64,000 nucleotides of DNA from Gammaproteobacteria bacterium (GCA_009841635.1 VXLJ01000010.1:1-64000), one strand, 5' to 3'; positions 1-11,132 are shown, counted from the stretch's first letter. A program made the numbers and translations. Notes: generated by a model not told the origin, from the letters alone.

Positions 1-66
1 CTCCGTGATAGGGAAATTTATTGGAAAAAGTTCTTAATTAGTTTCTGATTGAATATTTTGCTTTCT

Positions 67-93
67 GAAAAATCTCATATTTAGAGATTTTTC
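67..93 (-). terminator. AT-rich hairpin downstream of greA
   Basis: A perfect 10-bp inverted repeat (67-76 with 84-93) has a 7-nt loop and lies 8 bases past the greA stop. Read on the minus strand, the 3' arm ends in a run of T, so it resembles a Rho-independent terminator for the hrcA-to-greA block, although the stem has few GC pairs. The outer arms are A/T-rich both ways, so it could also work on the plus strand. The surrounding 1-130 stretch is much richer in A+T than the rest of the window, and nothing else is recognisable in 1-66. Confidence 0.6.
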
Positions 94-100
94 CGAATAT

Positions 101-577
101 CTAAATATATTCCACGTTTTCGATTTTATATGTTATCGTCGCCTCGGAATCTCTATTTTTTATTTCTACGGTGTCCCCATTTTCATGAGAAATAAGCGCT
201 TGCGCAACGGGTGTCGTAATTGAGATCTTCTCAGCCGCAATATCAGCTTCGTCTTCACCCACGATTTGATATCTGGACCGCTCATTGGTAGACAGGTTCA
301 AGAGTGAAACGGTGGTGCCGAATACAACTCGCCCACTTTTAGGTAGCTTCGTGACATCAATGACCTGTGCGCTCGATAGGTTTGATTTGATATGGCGAAT
401 CTTCGCCAATACCATGCCTTGTTTGTCCTTGTTTGCGTGATAGTCAGCGTTTTCACTTAAATCACCGTGTTTGATCGCTTCCCCTATCGCCGTGGATATC
501 TCGCTGAGAGATAGTTCTAACGATTCAAGTTCCGCCCGCAACTTGGCTTGGCCATTCGCGGTCATGGGTGTTTTCAT
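101..577 (-). CDS. greA: Transcription elongation factor GreA
   Basis: GreA enters the secondary channel of RNA polymerase and stimulates cleavage of backtracked transcripts. The 158-residue length matches the family. Residues 1-75 form the coiled-coil finger with the signature [12 protein letters not shown]39 and E42 correspond to the acidic tip residues. The C-terminal half (about 80-158) is the FKBP-like domain, with GDTVEI near the end. The ATG overlaps the carB stop as ATGA, so translation is probably coupled to carB. It is the last gene of the block and is followed by a hairpin. Confidence 0.96.
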   Translation of the reverse strand: MKTPMTANGQAKLRAELESLELSLSEISTAIGEAIKHGDLSENADYHANKDKQGMVLAKIRHIKSNLSSAQVIDVTKLPKSGRVVFGTTVSLLNLSTNERSRYQIVGEDEADIAAEKISITTPVAQALISHENGDTVEIKNRDSEATITYKIENVEYI

Positions 578-3500
578 GCGGCTAACCCTTCATGCAATTC
601 TTGTAACGGACGCACCTGTTCTGATTTGCCATCCCGAATCGCCGCGCAAAAAGCAGTCGCGCCAGCGAGCGTGGTCGTGTAAGCGATTTTTTGCTTGAGC
701 GCAAGCCTTCTTATCACAGCAGAGTCCGCAATCGATTGCCGACCTTCAGTCGTGTTAATAATTATTTTGATATCGCGATTCTGAATCAAATCCGAAACGT
801 CAGGGCGCCCTTCAGTCACCTTATTGACGCGTTCCGGCTGCATACCTGCGGCCGCTAACACACTTGCGGTGCCACGGGTTGCGACGATATCGAAACCTAA
901 ATCCGTCAGCTCTTGACCGAGTGCGGCCACGAAAGGACGGTCGGAAGTTTTCACGCTTAGAAATACTAAGCCAGCATGAGGTAACTCGATGCCGGCAGCA
1001 AGCGAAGCCTTGTAGAACGCCTCCGAAAAGGTCTCACCAACACCCATGACTTCACCGGTTGACTTCATTTCCGGGCCAAGGATCGGGTCGACACCCGGGA
1101 ATTTGGTGAATGGGAATACCGATTCTTTGACGAACACATGCTTGGGTTCTACACCATTCGTAAACCCTTGTTCGCGCAGGGTTTGTCCGGCCATGCATCG
1201 TGCGGCGACCTTCGCAAGTGAGGTGCCAATGCACTTTGACACGAATGGCACCGTTCGCGAAGCGCGTGGGTTCACTTCCAAGATAAATATGTCGTCGTTT
1301 TGAATCGCCATCTGGACGTTCATTAAGCCAACCACACCTAGTTCTTCCGCTAAGGCGATCGCTTGCTCACGAATGCGTGCTTGAACTTCCTCCGAGAGGT
1401 CGTGCGGTGGTAACGAACACGCCGAATCGCCTGAATGCACGCCGGCTTGTTCGATGTGTTCCATGATGGCGCTCACCACCACTTCCTCACCGTCTGCAAC
1501 CACCTCTACATCCACCTCAACCGCTTGATCTAAAAAACGATCAAGAAGCACTGGTGCGGCATGGGATTCTGGAAGAGCGTTGTTTAGGTAGACGCTCAAT
1601 TCGCGATCGTTGTAGACGATTTCCATGGCACGACCGCCTAACACAAAGCTTGGGCGGACCACAATTGGATAACCAATCTCCGCAGCCGCTTGCAGGCCTT
1701 GGTCAATCGAAGTCACCGTGCGATTGTTTGGCTGCTTAAGCCCAATTCGTTCTATCAGCTGTTTGAACAGCTCACGATCTTCAGCTCTGGTAATCGCTTT
1801 TGAGTCAGTGCCGATGATTTTCACCCCCATCGCTGAAAGCTGATCCACGAGCTTGAGTGGCGTTTGGCCGCCGAACTGAACTATGACGCCATCTGGCTGC
1901 TCTATATCAACGATTGCCAGCACGTCTTCTAGCGTGACAGGCTCAAAATACAGCCGGTCGGAGGTATCGTAATCTGTCGAAACCGTCTCAGGATTGCAAT
2001 TGACCATGATCGTTTCATAGCCGTCCTCGCGCATCGCTAGTACTGCGTGCACGCAACAGTAGTCAAATTCGATGCCTTGCCCAATGCGATTTGGACCACC
2101 ACCGAGCACCATGATTTTCTTTCGCGTGCTTGGATTTGCTTCGCACTCCTCTTCGTACGTTGAGTACAGGTAGGCTGTCGCCGCTGAGAATTCAGCCGCA
2201 CAGGTATCGACGCGCTTGTAAACGGGTTTCACACCCGCTGCCAACCGGCTGGACCTAATGTTCGCTTCGTCCTCGCCGAGCAGTTCGGCGATGCGCGCAT
2301 CGCTAAAGCCGTCACGCTTGAGATTCCACCAAACGTCAACGGTCATGTCGCTCAAGGACTGCTGAGCTAGATTGCGTTCGGTAAAAATCAGGTCCTCGAT
2401 CTGAGCCAAGAACCAGCGGTCAATGGCGGTCATGTCATACAACTGATCGATGCTAAACCCATGTCGAATCGCGTCACCGATATATTGCAATCGATTCGCA
2501 CCCGGCTGCCGTAAATTAGCAACTAAATTGCGCTCATCATCAGCCGATTCAACGTTAATAATCGGGTTAAACCCCGTCAAGTCTGTTTCTGAACTACGCA
2601 GTGCTTTATGAAGCGACTCTTTGAACGTACGACCGAAAGACATGGCCTCGCCAACGGATTTCATTTGCGTCGTCAAACGGTCGTCTGCTTGCTCAAACTT
2701 TTCAAACGCAAAACGCGGTAATTTCGTTACCACATAGTCGATGGAAGGCTCAAACGAAGCCGGGGTGGCCCCCGTGATTTCGTTATCCAGCTCGTCCAAC
2801 GTATAGCCAACGGCTAATTTGGCGGCGACCTTTGCGATGGGAAAGCCAGTTGCCTTCGAAGCCAGCGCCGATGACCGCGAAACCCGTGGGTTCATCTCCA
2901 CAACGATCATGCGTTCACTCGTTGGATCCAACGCGAACTGCACATTGGAACCGCCTGTTTCAACGCCTATTTCACGCAACACCGCAATCGACGCGTTGCG
3001 CATCAGTTGGTATTCCTTATCGGTAAGGGTTTGCGCGGGAGCTACCGTGATGGAATCGCCAGTGTGCACACCCATTGCATCGACGTTTTCGATCGAACAG
3101 ATGATGATGCAGTTGTCTTTGCGATCCCGCACCACCTCCATTTCAAACTCTTTCCAGCCTAGCAAAGATTCATCAATGAGAAGCTCGTTGGTCGGCGATA
3201 GATCTAGACCACGTGTGCAAATCTCAATGAATTCGTCTTCGTTGTACGCAATCCCACCACCTGAGCCACCGAGGGTGAAAGAGGGGCGGATGACGCACGG
3301 GTAGTCAAGTCGTTTCTGGACCGCCAACGCGTCTTCAAGGTTGTGAGCGATGCCTGATTGGGCCGTTTCGAGACCGATCGCAGCCATCGCCTTGTCAAAC
3401 AACTCACGATCTTCGGCTTTGTCGATCGCTTCTTTGCTTGCGCCAATCATTTCGACGCCATATTCTTCCAGAACGCCTTCGCGCACGAGATCCAACGCAC

Positions 3501-3792
3501 AGTTCAGCGCTGTTTGGCCTCCCATCGTGGGGAGCAAGGCATCTGGGCGTTCGCGTTTGATGATTTGCGCGACGGTTCGCCATTCCACTGGTTCAATGTA
3601 GGTTCTCGTCGCCATCGTCGGGTCAGTCATGATGGTCGCGGGATTCGAGTTCACCAAAATCGCTTGGTAGCCTTCTTCTTGAAGCGCTTTACAAGCCTGC
3701 GCACCCGAATAGTCGAATTCACATGCTTGGCCAATGACGATAGGACCGGCGCCAAGAATCAGAACTGACTCAATATCCGTTCGTTTAGGCAT
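574..3792 (-). CDS. carB: Carbamoyl-phosphate synthase large subunit
   Basis: Synthesises carbamoyl phosphate from bicarbonate, ammonia (channelled from CarA) and two ATP, for pyrimidine and arginine synthesis. The 1072 residues give the usual duplicated ATP-grasp architecture: carboxyphosphate half (about 1-400, beginning with the [11 protein letters not shown] motif), oligomerisation region (about 400-550), carbamoyl-phosphate half (about 553-930, beginning [11 protein letters not shown]) and a C-terminal MGS-type allosteric domain (about 935-1072). The start overlaps the carA stop by 8 nt and the stop overlaps greA by 4 nt, so carA-carB-greA are probably translated from one message. Confidence 0.98.
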   Translation of the reverse strand: MPKRTDIESVLILGAGPIVIGQACEFDYSGAQACKALQEEGYQAILVNSNPATIMTDPTMATRTYIEPVEWRTVAQIIKRERPDALLPTMGGQTALNCALDLVREGVLEEYGVEMIGASKEAIDKAEDRELFDKAMAAIGLETAQSGIAHNLEDALAVQKRLDYPCVIRPSFTLGGSGGGIAYNEDEFIEICTRGLDLSPTNELLIDESLLGWKEFEMEVVRDRKDNCIIICSIENVDAMGVHTGDSITVAPAQTLTDKEYQLMRNASIAVLREIGVETGGSNVQFALDPTSERMIVVEMNPRVSRSSALASKATGFPIAKVAAKLAVGYTLDELDNEITGATPASFEPSIDYVVTKLPRFAFEKFEQADDRLTTQMKSVGEAMSFGRTFKESLHKALRSSETDLTGFNPIINVESADDERNLVANLRQPGANRLQYIGDAIRHGFSIDQLYDMTAIDRWFLAQIEDLIFTERNLAQQSLSDMTVDVWWNLKRDGFSDARIAELLGEDEANIRSSRLAAGVKPVYKRVDTCAAEFSAATAYLYSTYEEECEANPSTRKKIMVLGGGPNRIGQGIEFDYCCVHAVLAMREDGYETIMVNCNPETVSTDYDTSDRLYFEPVTLEDVLAIVDIEQPDGVIVQFGGQTPLKLVDQLSAMGVKIIGTDSKAITRAEDRELFKQLIERIGLKQPNNRTVTSIDQGLQAAAEIGYPIVVRPSFVLGGRAMEIVYNDRELSVYLNNALPESHAAPVLLDRFLDQAVEVDVEVVADGEEVVVSAIMEHIEQAGVHSGDSACSLPPHDLSEEVQARIREQAIALAEELGVVGLMNVQMAIQNDDIFILEVNPRASRTVPFVSKCIGTSLAKVAARCMAGQTLREQGFTNGVEPKHVFVKESVFPFTKFPGVDPILGPEMKSTGEVMGVGETFSEAFYKASLAAGIELPHAGLVFLSVKTSDRPFVAALGQELTDLGFDIVATRGTASVLAAAGMQPERVNKVTEGRPDVSDLIQNRDIKIIINTTEGRQSIADSAVIRRLALKQKIAYTTTLAGATAFCAAIRDGKSEQVRPLQELHEGLAA

Positions 3793-4942
3793 GCTTCGCT
3801 TCTTTATGCTCGCGCATCAATTCGACGAAATGATCAAATAAAAACTGGCAATCTTGCGGACCCGGACTAGCTTCTGGGTGACCTTGAAAGCCGAACGCTG
3901 GCACATCAGTGCGGTGAATGCCCTGCAGCGTGCGATCAAACAGCGAAATGTGGGTCGCGCGTAGGTTGTTAGGCAGCGTTTCTCGATCGACGGCAAAGCC
4001 ATGGTTTTGGCTCGTAATGATCACGGTTTCCGAATCAAGATCGAACACAGGATGGTTAGCGCCATGATGGCCGTAAGGCATCTTGACAGTGCGAGCGCCA
4101 CTTGCTAGGCCCAAAAGTTGGCAACCTAAACATATACCGAATACCGGTATTCCAATATGCAAAAAAGCCTGGATCGCTTCGATCGCGTAGGTGCACGGAT
4201 CTGGATCGCCTGGACCGTTGGAAAGAAATATGCCGTCTGGTTCGTACTCCAGTGCTTCCTGGGCTGTCGTTGTCGCCGGCACGACGGTGAGCGCACAATG
4301 TCGATCGACCAACAGTCGCAGTATGTTGCGCTTAACGCCAAAATCGTATGCGACCACTTGGAATTTGCGTTCAGTTTGAGGTCGAAAACCCTCCTCTCCT
4401 CGCTTGCTATACCAACTGCCATCTTGCCATAGGGTCGAATCGCTCCTCGTTACAACTTTGGCAAGATCCATGCCGCTTAAACCTGGGAACGCCTTTGCGC
4501 TCTCAACTGCTTGAGCCGCGCTCGTATCGTCGCCAGCTCTGATGCAACCACCCATTGCGCCATGTTCCCTAATGTGCCGGGTGAGCTTGCGTGTGTCAAT
4601 ATCTGCGATGGCAACGACGCCCTGGCGCCGCAGGAATTCCGGCAGCGTTTCCTCTTCTCGCCAACTTGATGATCGAATGGGCAAATCACGAATAACCAGC
4701 CCTTCAGACCAAACGCGATCGGATTCAAAATCCGCTTGGTTCGTGCCCGTATTACCAATATGAGGGTATGTGAGCGTGACGATTTGCCGGGCGTATGAAG
4801 GGTCAGTAAGAATCTCTTGATAGCCTGTCATTGAAGTGTTGAAAACAACTTCACCCACAGCTTGACCATGCACACCAATCGAGCGACCACGAAAGATCGT
4901 CCCATCTTGGAGAGCCAACAGCGCTGGTGGCATGGCATTCAT
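3785..4942 (-). CDS. carA: Carbamoyl-phosphate synthase small (glutaminase) subunit
   Basis: Class I glutamine amidotransferase subunit that supplies ammonia to CarB. It has 385 residues. The N-terminal CPSase small-chain domain (about 5-140) contains [17 protein letters not shown]. The glutaminase domain (about 195-375) has nucleophile C271 in GICLGCQ with H355 and E357 completing the triad. C274 replaces the His usually seen in LGHQ; that residue is not catalytic. A terminator lies between dapB and this gene, so carA probably has its own promoter, which must overlap the dapB 3' end because only 32 nt separate terminator and ATG. No strong Shine-Dalgarno is visible. Confidence 0.97.
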   Translation of the reverse strand: MNAMPPALLALQDGTIFRGRSIGVHGQAVGEVVFNTSMTGYQEILTDPSYARQIVTLTYPHIGNTGTNQADFESDRVWSEGLVIRDLPIRSSSWREEETLPEFLRRQGVVAIADIDTRKLTRHIREHGAMGGCIRAGDDTSAAQAVESAKAFPGLSGMDLAKVVTRSDSTLWQDGSWYSKRGEEGFRPQTERKFQVVAYDFGVKRNILRLLVDRHCALTVVPATTTAQEALEYEPDGIFLSNGPGDPDPCTYAIEAIQAFLHIGIPVFGICLGCQLLGLASGARTVKMPYGHHGANHPVFDLDSETVIITSQNHGFAVDRETLPNNLRATHISLFDRTLQGIHRTDVPAFGFQGHPEASPGPQDCQFLFDHFVELMREHKEAKHA

Positions 4943-4974
4943 ACGATTGCGAATTCACAACGCGAATAGAGGCT

Positions 4975-5001
4975 AAAAAAAAGAGGGTTGCCCCCCTCTT
5001 T
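4975..5001 (-). terminator. Rho-independent terminator after dapB
   Basis: On the minus strand an 8-bp perfect stem (AAAGAGGG/CCCTCTTT, 4994-5001 with 4980-4987) encloses a 6-nt loop and runs into a further T stretch (4979-4975). It lies 19 nt beyond the dapB stop and separates the heat-shock/dapB unit from carAB-greA. Confidence 0.85.
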
Positions 5002-5020
5002 CACTGCACCGATCAAGCGA

Positions 5021-5839
5021 TCACGCTCCTAACCCCAACACGCTGTCCATGTCGTATAACCCCACTTCGCCTGCATCGCGCCGCGCTGAGATAAATCGCC
5101 CCGCGCGGATGGCACCAGCGCCAAAATTCACGCGACTCTGTGCACGGTGGGTAATTTCAACTCGCTCGCCTGTGCCAGCATATACAACCGTATGTTCTCC
5201 CACAATGTCACCGCCGCGCGCCGAATGGAAACCAATGGTCCCGCGCTGACGCACGCCAGTATGACCTTCGCGGCCATGGATTGCTTGCTCGCTTAGAACC
5301 ACGTCCCGTGCGTCCGCGACGATTTCGCCTAAGCGCACCGCGGTGCCGGAAGGCGAATCGTTTTTCAATGAATGGTGAATCTCGAATATTTCAATATCGA
5401 CATCTTCGCCAAGCGCTTTTGTCGCCATTTCTACAAGCTTAAACGTGATATTCACCCCAACGCTCATGTTCGGCGACATCAAGACGGGAATATCCGTAGC
5501 TGCGGATTTAACGGTCGCTAGTTGACCATCTGTTAGCCCGGTCGTACCGATCACCAAACCTTTACGCGTTTCACGACAGGCCGCGGTTACAGCCATAGTC
5601 GAATCAGCATGGCTAAAGTCAATCACCACATCGCAAGCATTGACAAGCTCTTCCATATCCGAACTGACCTCAATGCCTACATGGCCAACGCCAGCAAGCT
5701 CGCCACAATCTTGACCAACGGCGGGATGCCCGCTTTGTTCGCAAGCGCTTGCCAAAGTTAAATCATCGCTTGCAGTGACCAGCTGTGCAATGGTGCGCCC
5801 CATTTGCCCCGCTACGCCGCAAATGCCAATGCGTGTCAA
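5021..5839 (-). CDS. dapB: 4-hydroxy-tetrahydrodipicolinate reductase
   Basis: NAD(P)H-dependent reductase of the diaminopimelate/lysine pathway. The 272 residues match the family. Seen: N-terminal nucleotide-binding motif GVAGQMG (8-14), the GTTG loop (98-101), and the active-site segment [13 protein letters not shown] with H155, H156 and K159. The start codon is TTG, fused to the dnaJ stop as TTGA. An in-frame TGA three codons upstream leaves no alternative, so the TTG start and coupling to dnaJ are well supported. Expression probably follows the dnaK operon and ends at the hairpin at 4975-5001. Confidence 0.96.
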   Translation of the reverse strand: MTRIGICGVAGQMGRTIAQLVTASDDLTLASACEQSGHPAVGQDCGELAGVGHVGIEVSSDMEELVNACDVVIDFSHADSTMAVTAACRETRKGLVIGTTGLTDGQLATVKSAATDIPVLMSPNMSVGVNITFKLVEMATKALGEDVDIEIFEIHHSLKNDSPSGTAVRLGEIVADARDVVLSEQAIHGREGHTGVRQRGTIGFHSARGGDIVGEHTVVYAGTGERVEITHRAQSRVNFGAGAIRAGRFISARRDAGEVGLYDMDSVLGLGA

Positions 5840-6978
5840 GCAGCATCACCGTTGAAATAGCCTTTGATCTTCTCAAACCAGCTTTCGTTGTTTGGGCTGT
5901 GCTTTTTAGGCTCTTTATCCAGAGACGCTTGAAATGCAGTCAGCATGTCGCGTTGCTCAGATGTCAAATGACGGGGTGTTTCCACAATCACACGACAAAT
6001 GAGATCGCCGTTTCGCTCATGTTGGCGCAACGGCGGCATGCCTTTGCCTCGCAATCGAAAATCTCGACCACTTTGAGTGCCTTCTGGAACTTTGATGCGC
6101 AGCTTTCCGTCCAGCGACGGCACTTCCAAATCAGTGCCCATTGCAGCTTGCGTGAACGAAATCGGCACTTGGCAATACAGATTTGGCCCTTCGCGCTCGA
6201 AAATATGGTGTCGCTTTAAGGAGAACTCGATATACAGGTCACCGGTTGGACCACCCCGCAAGCCATCGCCACCTTCGCCGCGAAGTTTTAAGCGCATACC
6301 ATCATCGATGCCCGCCGGCACGGTGACTGAAAGGGACTTACGCTTCGGAACTCGAGCGCGACCATCGCAGACGTTGCAAGGCTTGTCGATGATTTGACCT
6401 TCGCCTTGACAACGCGTACATGTGGTCGCGACACGCAGGAAACCACGATCAATCGCTTGTTGGCCAGAGCCGCCACACCCTGGACAAGTCGTAGGTGACG
6501 AGCCTTCTTTAGCACCCGTACCTTTACACGTATCGCAGTGCCGCATCGCGTTGACGTCAATCTCTACCGTGTCGCCACGGGCAGCTTGCTCTAACGAAAT
6601 GGCTAGGTCATATTGCAGGTCGTCGCCTGGCTCGCCCATCGAGCCGCGACGCCTGGTGCGACCGCCGAAAATGTTTTGAAAAACATCGTCAAAACCGCCA
6701 AACAAATCTTCGAAATTGCGCGAGTCGAATGAGAAGCCACCCTGTCCAAATTGGCCCTTGATGCCGTCTTTGCCGTATTGGTCATAGACTGAGCGCTTCT
6801 CACTATCAGACAGCACCGCATAGGCTTCGCTGATCTGCTTGAAGTTCTCTTCATCTTCAGGCTTGCCGTCACTGCGATCCGGGTGGTACTTCATCGCCAA
6901 CCGACGATAAGCTTTTTTGATGTCGGCGTCGCTGGCGCCGCGTTGGACGCCAAGGATTTCGTAATAGTCGTCAGACAT
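5836..6978 (-). CDS. dnaJ: Chaperone DnaJ (Hsp40)
   Basis: Co-chaperone that stimulates DnaK ATPase and delivers unfolded substrates. It has 380 residues: J domain (1-70) with HPD at 32-34, a short G/F-rich linker (about 72-115), a zinc region with four CxxCxGxG repeats (about 145-215) and C-terminal substrate-binding domains. The fourth repeat reads CNVCDGRA, with Ala in place of the last Gly; all cysteines are intact, so zinc binding should be unaffected. It follows dnaK after 127 nt and overlaps dapB by 4 nt. Confidence 0.97.
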   Translation of the reverse strand: MSDDYYEILGVQRGASDADIKKAYRRLAMKYHPDRSDGKPEDEENFKQISEAYAVLSDSEKRSVYDQYGKDGIKGQFGQGGFSFDSRNFEDLFGGFDDVFQNIFGGRTRRRGSMGEPGDDLQYDLAISLEQAARGDTVEIDVNAMRHCDTCKGTGAKEGSSPTTCPGCGGSGQQAIDRGFLRVATTCTRCQGEGQIIDKPCNVCDGRARVPKRKSLSVTVPAGIDDGMRLKLRGEGGDGLRGGPTGDLYIEFSLKRHHIFEREGPNLYCQVPISFTQAAMGTDLEVPSLDGKLRIKVPEGTQSGRDFRLRGKGMPPLRQHERNGDLICRVIVETPRHLTSEQRDMLTAFQASLDKEPKKHSPNNESWFEKIKGYFNGDAA

Positions 6979-7045
6979 CGTTAGTCGAAGGTCGGCATAC
7001 GGGAAGTTTCAAGCATGTGTCGCTTGATAGCCGTCGGATATGACA

Positions 7046-7078
7046 GAAGGATCGACCGCGTTTGCTGGACGATCCTTC
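7046..7078 (-). other. Hairpin in the dnaK-dnaJ intergenic gap
   Basis: A 9-bp perfect inverted repeat (GAAGGATCG/CGATCCTTC) with a 15-nt loop sits between the dnaK stop and the dnaJ start. No T tract follows on the minus strand, so it is more likely a processing or attenuation element that lowers dnaJ relative to dnaK than a full terminator. The role is inferred. Confidence 0.5.
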
Positions 7079-7105
7079 GTGACGGAATTATGCAAAGCGA
7101 CGCTA

Positions 7106-9049
7106 TTAGGCTCCTTTGCGATCGTCGTCTTTAACCTCTTCGAAATCAGCGTCAAGCGTGTCATCGTCCTGCGTTGAAGCAGACGAGTCTGGCGTTGCTC
7201 CATCGCCAGCCTGTTGTTCTTTCGCCGCTGCTTCTTGATACATGCGTTGAATCACTGGCGCTGAAACCTGTGTGAGGTTTTCCAGTTTAGCTTGAATGGC
7301 ATCTTTGTCGTCGCCTTTCGCAGCTTCTTCTAGTTCGTCAGTCGCTGTTTTGATTGCCTCTTTCTCGCTGTCGCTCGCTTGCTCACCGAAATCTTCTAGC
7401 GATTTACGTGTCGAGTGCACCATTGCATCGGCCTGATTGCGCAGCGTGACCAGTTCTTGGAACTTCTCGTCGTCTGCACTGTGCGTCTCCGCGTCGCGGA
7501 CCATCTGCTCAATGTCTTCAGGTGATAAACCACTCGATGCGGTAATCACAATGGACTGTTCCTTGTTCGTCGCAAGATCTTTCGCCGACACGTTCAAAAT
7601 GCCGTTCGCATCGATATCGAAACGTACTTCAATTTGCGGAACGCCACGTGGGGCTGGCGGAATATCGCGGAGATCGAAACGTCCTAACAGCTTGTTATGC
7701 CGAGCTTCCTTGCGTTCACCCTGCAGAACTTGAATCGTCACGGCCTGCTGGTTGTCCTCAGCCGTCGAAAACGTCTGTTCTTTTCGTACCGGAATCGTCG
7801 TGTTCTTCTCGATTAGCACTGACATGACGCCACCGACGGTTTCAATCCCTAGTGAGAGGGGTGTGACGTCAAGCAATAGGACGTCTTTCACGTCGCCTGC
7901 CAATACGCCGGCCTGAATCGCTGCGCCAATCGCAATGGCTTCATCGGGATTCACGTCCTTACGTGGTTCCCGACCGAAGATGGATTGCACTTTTTCTTGC
8001 ACCAATGGCATGCGCGTTTGACCGCCGACAAGAATCACCTCGTCGATGTCGGCAACCGCCAAACCTGCGTCGGACAATGCCTCACGGCATGGATCCATCG
8101 TCCGATCCACCAGCTCTTCAACCAACGCTTCCAATTTGGAGCGCGTCAACTTCAAGACAAGATGCTTTGGACCTGTCTGGTCAGCGGTAATGTATGGCAG
8201 ATTGATGTCCGTTTCCTGACTCGTCGAGAGTTCGATTTTTGCCGTTTCGGCCGCTTCCTTGAGTCGCTGGAGCGCGATCGCATCGTTATGCAGGTCGATA
8301 CCGTTTTGCGCTTTGAATTCTTCCGCCAAATACTCAATGATGCGCAGGTCGAAGTCTTCGCCGCCAAGAAATGTATCGCCGTTTGTCGACAACACTTCAA
8401 ACTGATGATCGCCTTCAACCTCGACGATTTCGATTATCGAAACGTCGAAGGTACCACCACCTAAGTCGTACACAACGATTTTGGCATCGCCACGCTTGTG
8501 CTCCATGCCGTATGCGAGCGCAGCTGCGGTCGGCTCATTGACGATGCGTTTGACATCAAGCCCAGCGATTTTGCCAGCGTCCTTGGTGGCCTGCCGTTGC
8601 GCATCATCAAAGTACGCTGGCACCGTAACCACAGCGTCCGTTACCTCTTCTCCTAGGTAGTCCTCCGCAGTCTTTTTCATCTTCTTGAGGACTTCTGCGG
8701 ACACCTGTGGTGGTGCCATTTCATCGCCTTTCACGGATACCCATGCCGCGCCATTCGCTGCTTTCACGATTTTGTAAGGCACCATAGCGATATCGCGCTG
8801 CACCACCGAATCTTCGTAACGGCGGCCGATCAAGCGCTTGATGGCGAACAATGTGTTGTCCGGATTCGTGACAGCTTGACGTTTCGCATTCTGCCCAACG
8901 AGAATCTCGCCACTATCGGTGTAGGCGATGATCGATGGCGTCGTCCGGTCGCCTTCGGCATTTTCAATGATCTTAGCTTCGTCGTTCAGCAATACCGCGA
9001 CACACGAATTGGTGGTGCCAAGGTCAATGCCGATCATCTTGCTAGCCAT
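7106..9049 (-). CDS. dnaK: Chaperone DnaK (Hsp70)
   Basis: ATP-dependent Hsp70 that binds exposed hydrophobic peptides. It has 647 residues: actin-like nucleotide-binding domain (1-385) with the phosphate-1 motif GIDLGTTNS (7-15) and [10 protein letters not shown], linker [13 protein letters not shown] (near 390), beta-sandwich substrate domain, helical lid and an acidic tail ending [11 protein letters not shown], similar to the EEVKD tail of proteobacterial DnaK. AAGGAAAA lies about 8 nt before the ATG. The order grpE-dnaK-dnaJ fits the chaperone cycle. No CIRCE inverted repeat is visible in the 124-nt gap upstream. Confidence 0.98.
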   Translation of the reverse strand: MASKMIGIDLGTTNSCVAVLLNDEAKIIENAEGDRTTPSIIAYTDSGEILVGQNAKRQAVTNPDNTLFAIKRLIGRRYEDSVVQRDIAMVPYKIVKAANGAAWVSVKGDEMAPPQVSAEVLKKMKKTAEDYLGEEVTDAVVTVPAYFDDAQRQATKDAGKIAGLDVKRIVNEPTAAALAYGMEHKRGDAKIVVYDLGGGTFDVSIIEIVEVEGDHQFEVLSTNGDTFLGGEDFDLRIIEYLAEEFKAQNGIDLHNDAIALQRLKEAAETAKIELSTSQETDINLPYITADQTGPKHLVLKLTRSKLEALVEELVDRTMDPCREALSDAGLAVADIDEVILVGGQTRMPLVQEKVQSIFGREPRKDVNPDEAIAIGAAIQAGVLAGDVKDVLLLDVTPLSLGIETVGGVMSVLIEKNTTIPVRKEQTFSTAEDNQQAVTIQVLQGERKEARHNKLLGRFDLRDIPPAPRGVPQIEVRFDIDANGILNVSAKDLATNKEQSIVITASSGLSPEDIEQMVRDAETHSADDEKFQELVTLRNQADAMVHSTRKSLEDFGEQASDSEKEAIKTATDELEEAAKGDDKDAIQAKLENLTQVSAPVIQRMYQEAAAKEQQAGDGATPDSSASTQDDDTLDADFEEVKDDDRKGA

Positions 9050-9173
9050 GGGAGTTTTCCTTAGTGATTTGTCTGTAATTTAGTGTTTGTTGACTTCGTA
9101 CGCTGTTAATCAGGCGTCCGTAGTGGGAATATGGGGTTCGCTCTCGCGGATTTCAAGTGCCCATGTCGACGAA

Positions 9174-9908
9174 TTACGCTTCGTCTTCTGCTTCTGGCGC
9201 CGCTTCCTTCACTTCCGCGGCAACAACGACCTGCGGATATCGAAGTGGGGTGCCATTCATGGAGTAACCGACACGCAACACATCGATGATCGTGCCTACC
9301 TCATGTTCCTTCGTCGGCACGGTTGCTTGCGCTTCATGATGTGCGGGATCAAAGGTCTCGCCAACTGGGTTCACCATCTCGAGACCCTCGCCGTTCAACG
9401 TTTTGTCAAACTGCTTGATGGCCATTTGCACCGCTTCGATGATGACTTTCGTGCGGTCATCGCTTTCAACGTTTTCAAGTTGTGCGGTGGTCTGGTGAAA
9501 TGTGTCCGCAACATCGATCAAGCGGTTCATGATCTCGCGTTTGGCCCGATTTACCGAACGGGCCGCGTCTTCGCGGCCGCGCCGAATCGCCGTATGGGTC
9601 TCAGCTTTGGCGTAATCCACGTTTTTTTGGACGTCATTTATGCGAGCTTCTGCGTCAATGAGCTTTGACGTAAGTTGCTCGACTTCCGCCTTGAGCATCT
9701 CGATTTCGGTCGGTTCGAGCTCCTTGCGCTCAGCTTGTTCAACGTCGGCTTCGGAAGGCTCAACGTCTTCCTCAGTAGATTGTCCCACCGACTCGCAATC
9801 GGATGCAGCTGCTGATGCTTGGTTTGCGGCACTTTCATCGGCCGGCTCTGTTTGATCGGCCGGAGTGGTAGATGATTCTTCCGCGTCAGTTTTTTTTTGC
9901 TCCGCCAT
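9174..9908 (-). CDS. grpE: Nucleotide exchange factor GrpE
   Basis: Homodimeric exchange factor that releases ADP from DnaK. From the chosen ATG (MAEQKK...) the protein has 244 residues; an in-frame start 17 codons upstream exists but adds a sequence atypical of the family. Residues 1-85 are low-complexity and acidic (Glu/Ala/Ser/Thr), followed by the long dimerisation coiled coil (about 85-160) and the C-terminal beta-wing domain (about 190-235), with signature VGTIIDVLRVGYSMNGTPLRYPQVVV. The acidic N-terminal region is longer than in E. coli GrpE (197 residues), and a short acidic tail follows. Confidence 0.95.
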   Translation of the reverse strand: MAEQKKTDAEESSTTPADQTEPADESAANQASAAASDCESVGQSTEEDVEPSEADVEQAERKELEPTEIEMLKAEVEQLTSKLIDAEARINDVQKNVDYAKAETHTAIRRGREDAARSVNRAKREIMNRLIDVADTFHQTTAQLENVESDDRTKVIIEAVQMAIKQFDKTLNGEGLEMVNPVGETFDPAHHEAQATVPTKEHEVGTIIDVLRVGYSMNGTPLRYPQVVVAAEVKEAAPEAEDEA

Positions 9909-10010
9909 AAATCGGCAAGCCTTCCCTTTACTGTTGAGTTGCGATCCGTTAGTGCCCATATGCGGGCAAATTGCACAAATTCAAGCTGGCCAGCTTGCGA
10001 TCTGCGCACT

Positions 10011-11078
10011 TTAACTATTTTCGATGACGTGTCCTAGTACACGTGAGGTGACATCCACGAACGGCACGACTTTCTGATACGACATGCGCGTTGGGCCAAT
10101 GACGCCAAGGACGCCAGCCACTTTGCCTTTTACTTCATAGGGCGCTGTTATCAGACTGTAATCCTCGAACGCCTCGTAACCTGATTCTTCCCCAATGAAC
10201 AACCGCACACCTTCGCCGTCGATGCAAGCATCTAACAAGTGAACGATAGACGATTTGCTTTCAAACGCTTCTAGCAGTTGCTGGACCTTTTCCCCAGAGG
10301 TCGTGAAGGGCACCAAATGGCGCTCACCCGCCACCACGAAATCATGTTCTGACTCAATGAACGTGCGGGACGCAATGTCGTACGCGCGCTGCAAAACCTC
10401 ATTGATTTGCTCCTTGTCGCGCGACATGCTGTCTAGCACGCCTTTGCGAATAGCTTCTAACGAGCGACCACCGAACGAATCATTAATGAAATTGGCGGCC
10501 TGCTTGAGTTCGACTTCGCTATATGGTCTTGACGTTTCGATCACCCGGTTCTGTACTTCGCGCTCATTGACGATCAAAACCGCAAGCACCTGACGACCTG
10601 TTAGTGGTAAAAACTCAACCTGCCGTAGTGAAATCTGTTCTTCGCGCGGCATACTGACCAGACCTGCGAGATGCGTGAAATCAGAGAGCATTTGCGATGC
10701 TGTTTCAAGCAAATCTTGACGCGACTGGTCGCGCGACAACTCGTCCCATACATGCTGCTCGGCTTCATGATCCAAAGGTTCATATGAAATCAACCCGTCG
10801 ACGAAGAATCGCAACCCATGTTGCGTCGGGATGCGACCCGCAGATGTGTGAGGTGAGCTGACCAAACCATGTTCCTGAAGTTTCGCCATGTTGTTGCGCA
10901 CGGTTGCTGAGCTCACGGTGTATGGGCTCTTCGACGCAATCGTGTTAGACGAAACAGGTTGACCTTGCTCTAAGTACTCCTCAACCAGCACCTTGAATAA
11001 ATGCGCGGCCTTGTCACCTAAATCGGGATGCGGATTAACCGTCGCACCTCTAAAATGAGGAAGCGTGCTGCGTGCCAT
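10011..11078 (-). CDS. hrcA: Heat-inducible transcription repressor HrcA
   Basis: Winged-helix repressor of class I heat-shock genes that normally binds CIRCE inverted repeats and depends on GroEL for activity. The 355 residues show the N-terminal helix-turn-helix (about 25-95: VSSATVRNNMAKLQEHGLVSSPHTSAGRIPT) and the GAF-like HrcA core. About 20 residues precede the usual family start. It is first in hrcA-grpE-dnaK-dnaJ and divergent from recN. HrcA is absent from enterobacteria but occurs in several other gamma lineages. I see no CIRCE sequence upstream of hrcA, grpE or dnaK here, so its operator may be elsewhere (for example groESL). Confidence 0.95.
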   Translation of the reverse strand: MARSTLPHFRGATVNPHPDLGDKAAHLFKVLVEEYLEQGQPVSSNTIASKSPYTVSSATVRNNMAKLQEHGLVSSPHTSAGRIPTQHGLRFFVDGLISYEPLDHEAEQHVWDELSRDQSRQDLLETASQMLSDFTHLAGLVSMPREEQISLRQVEFLPLTGRQVLAVLIVNEREVQNRVIETSRPYSEVELKQAANFINDSFGGRSLEAIRKGVLDSMSRDKEQINEVLQRAYDIASRTFIESEHDFVVAGERHLVPFTTSGEKVQQLLEAFESKSSIVHLLDACIDGEGVRLFIGEESGYEAFEDYSLITAPYEVKGKVAGVLGVIGPTRMSYQKVVPFVDVTSRVLGHVIENS

Positions 11079-11113
11079 CGTGTTCGCTAAGTTCGTTCCT
11101 TTAACGCCTTCAC

Positions 11114-11129
11114 TGCAAATTTAATTGCA
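11114..11129. promoter_or_regulatory. Inverted repeat between hrcA and recN
   Basis: TGCAA-N6-TTGCA lies in the 54-nt divergent gap, ending 3 nt before the recN ATG. It matches neither the CIRCE consensus nor the CTGT-N8-ACAG LexA box of gammaproteobacteria. It could be an operator for either gene or could form a small hairpin that occludes recN translation; recN has no visible Shine-Dalgarno. A chance palindrome cannot be excluded. Confidence 0.35.
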
Positions 11130-11132
11130 TCG

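Noticed and set aside
4935-4965. Possible ARG box upstream of carA
   Set aside because: Two TGAAT half-sites are present, but they are in the same orientation and one lies inside the coding start; the palindromic operator is not formed.
9087-9668. 193-codon plus-strand frame
   Set aside because: It is antisense to the grpE core and includes the dnaK-grpE gap; no start signal or domain pattern.
11114-11129. LexA box upstream of recN
   Set aside because: The palindrome is TGCAA-N6-TTGCA, without the CTG and CAG ends of a gammaproteobacterial SOS box.
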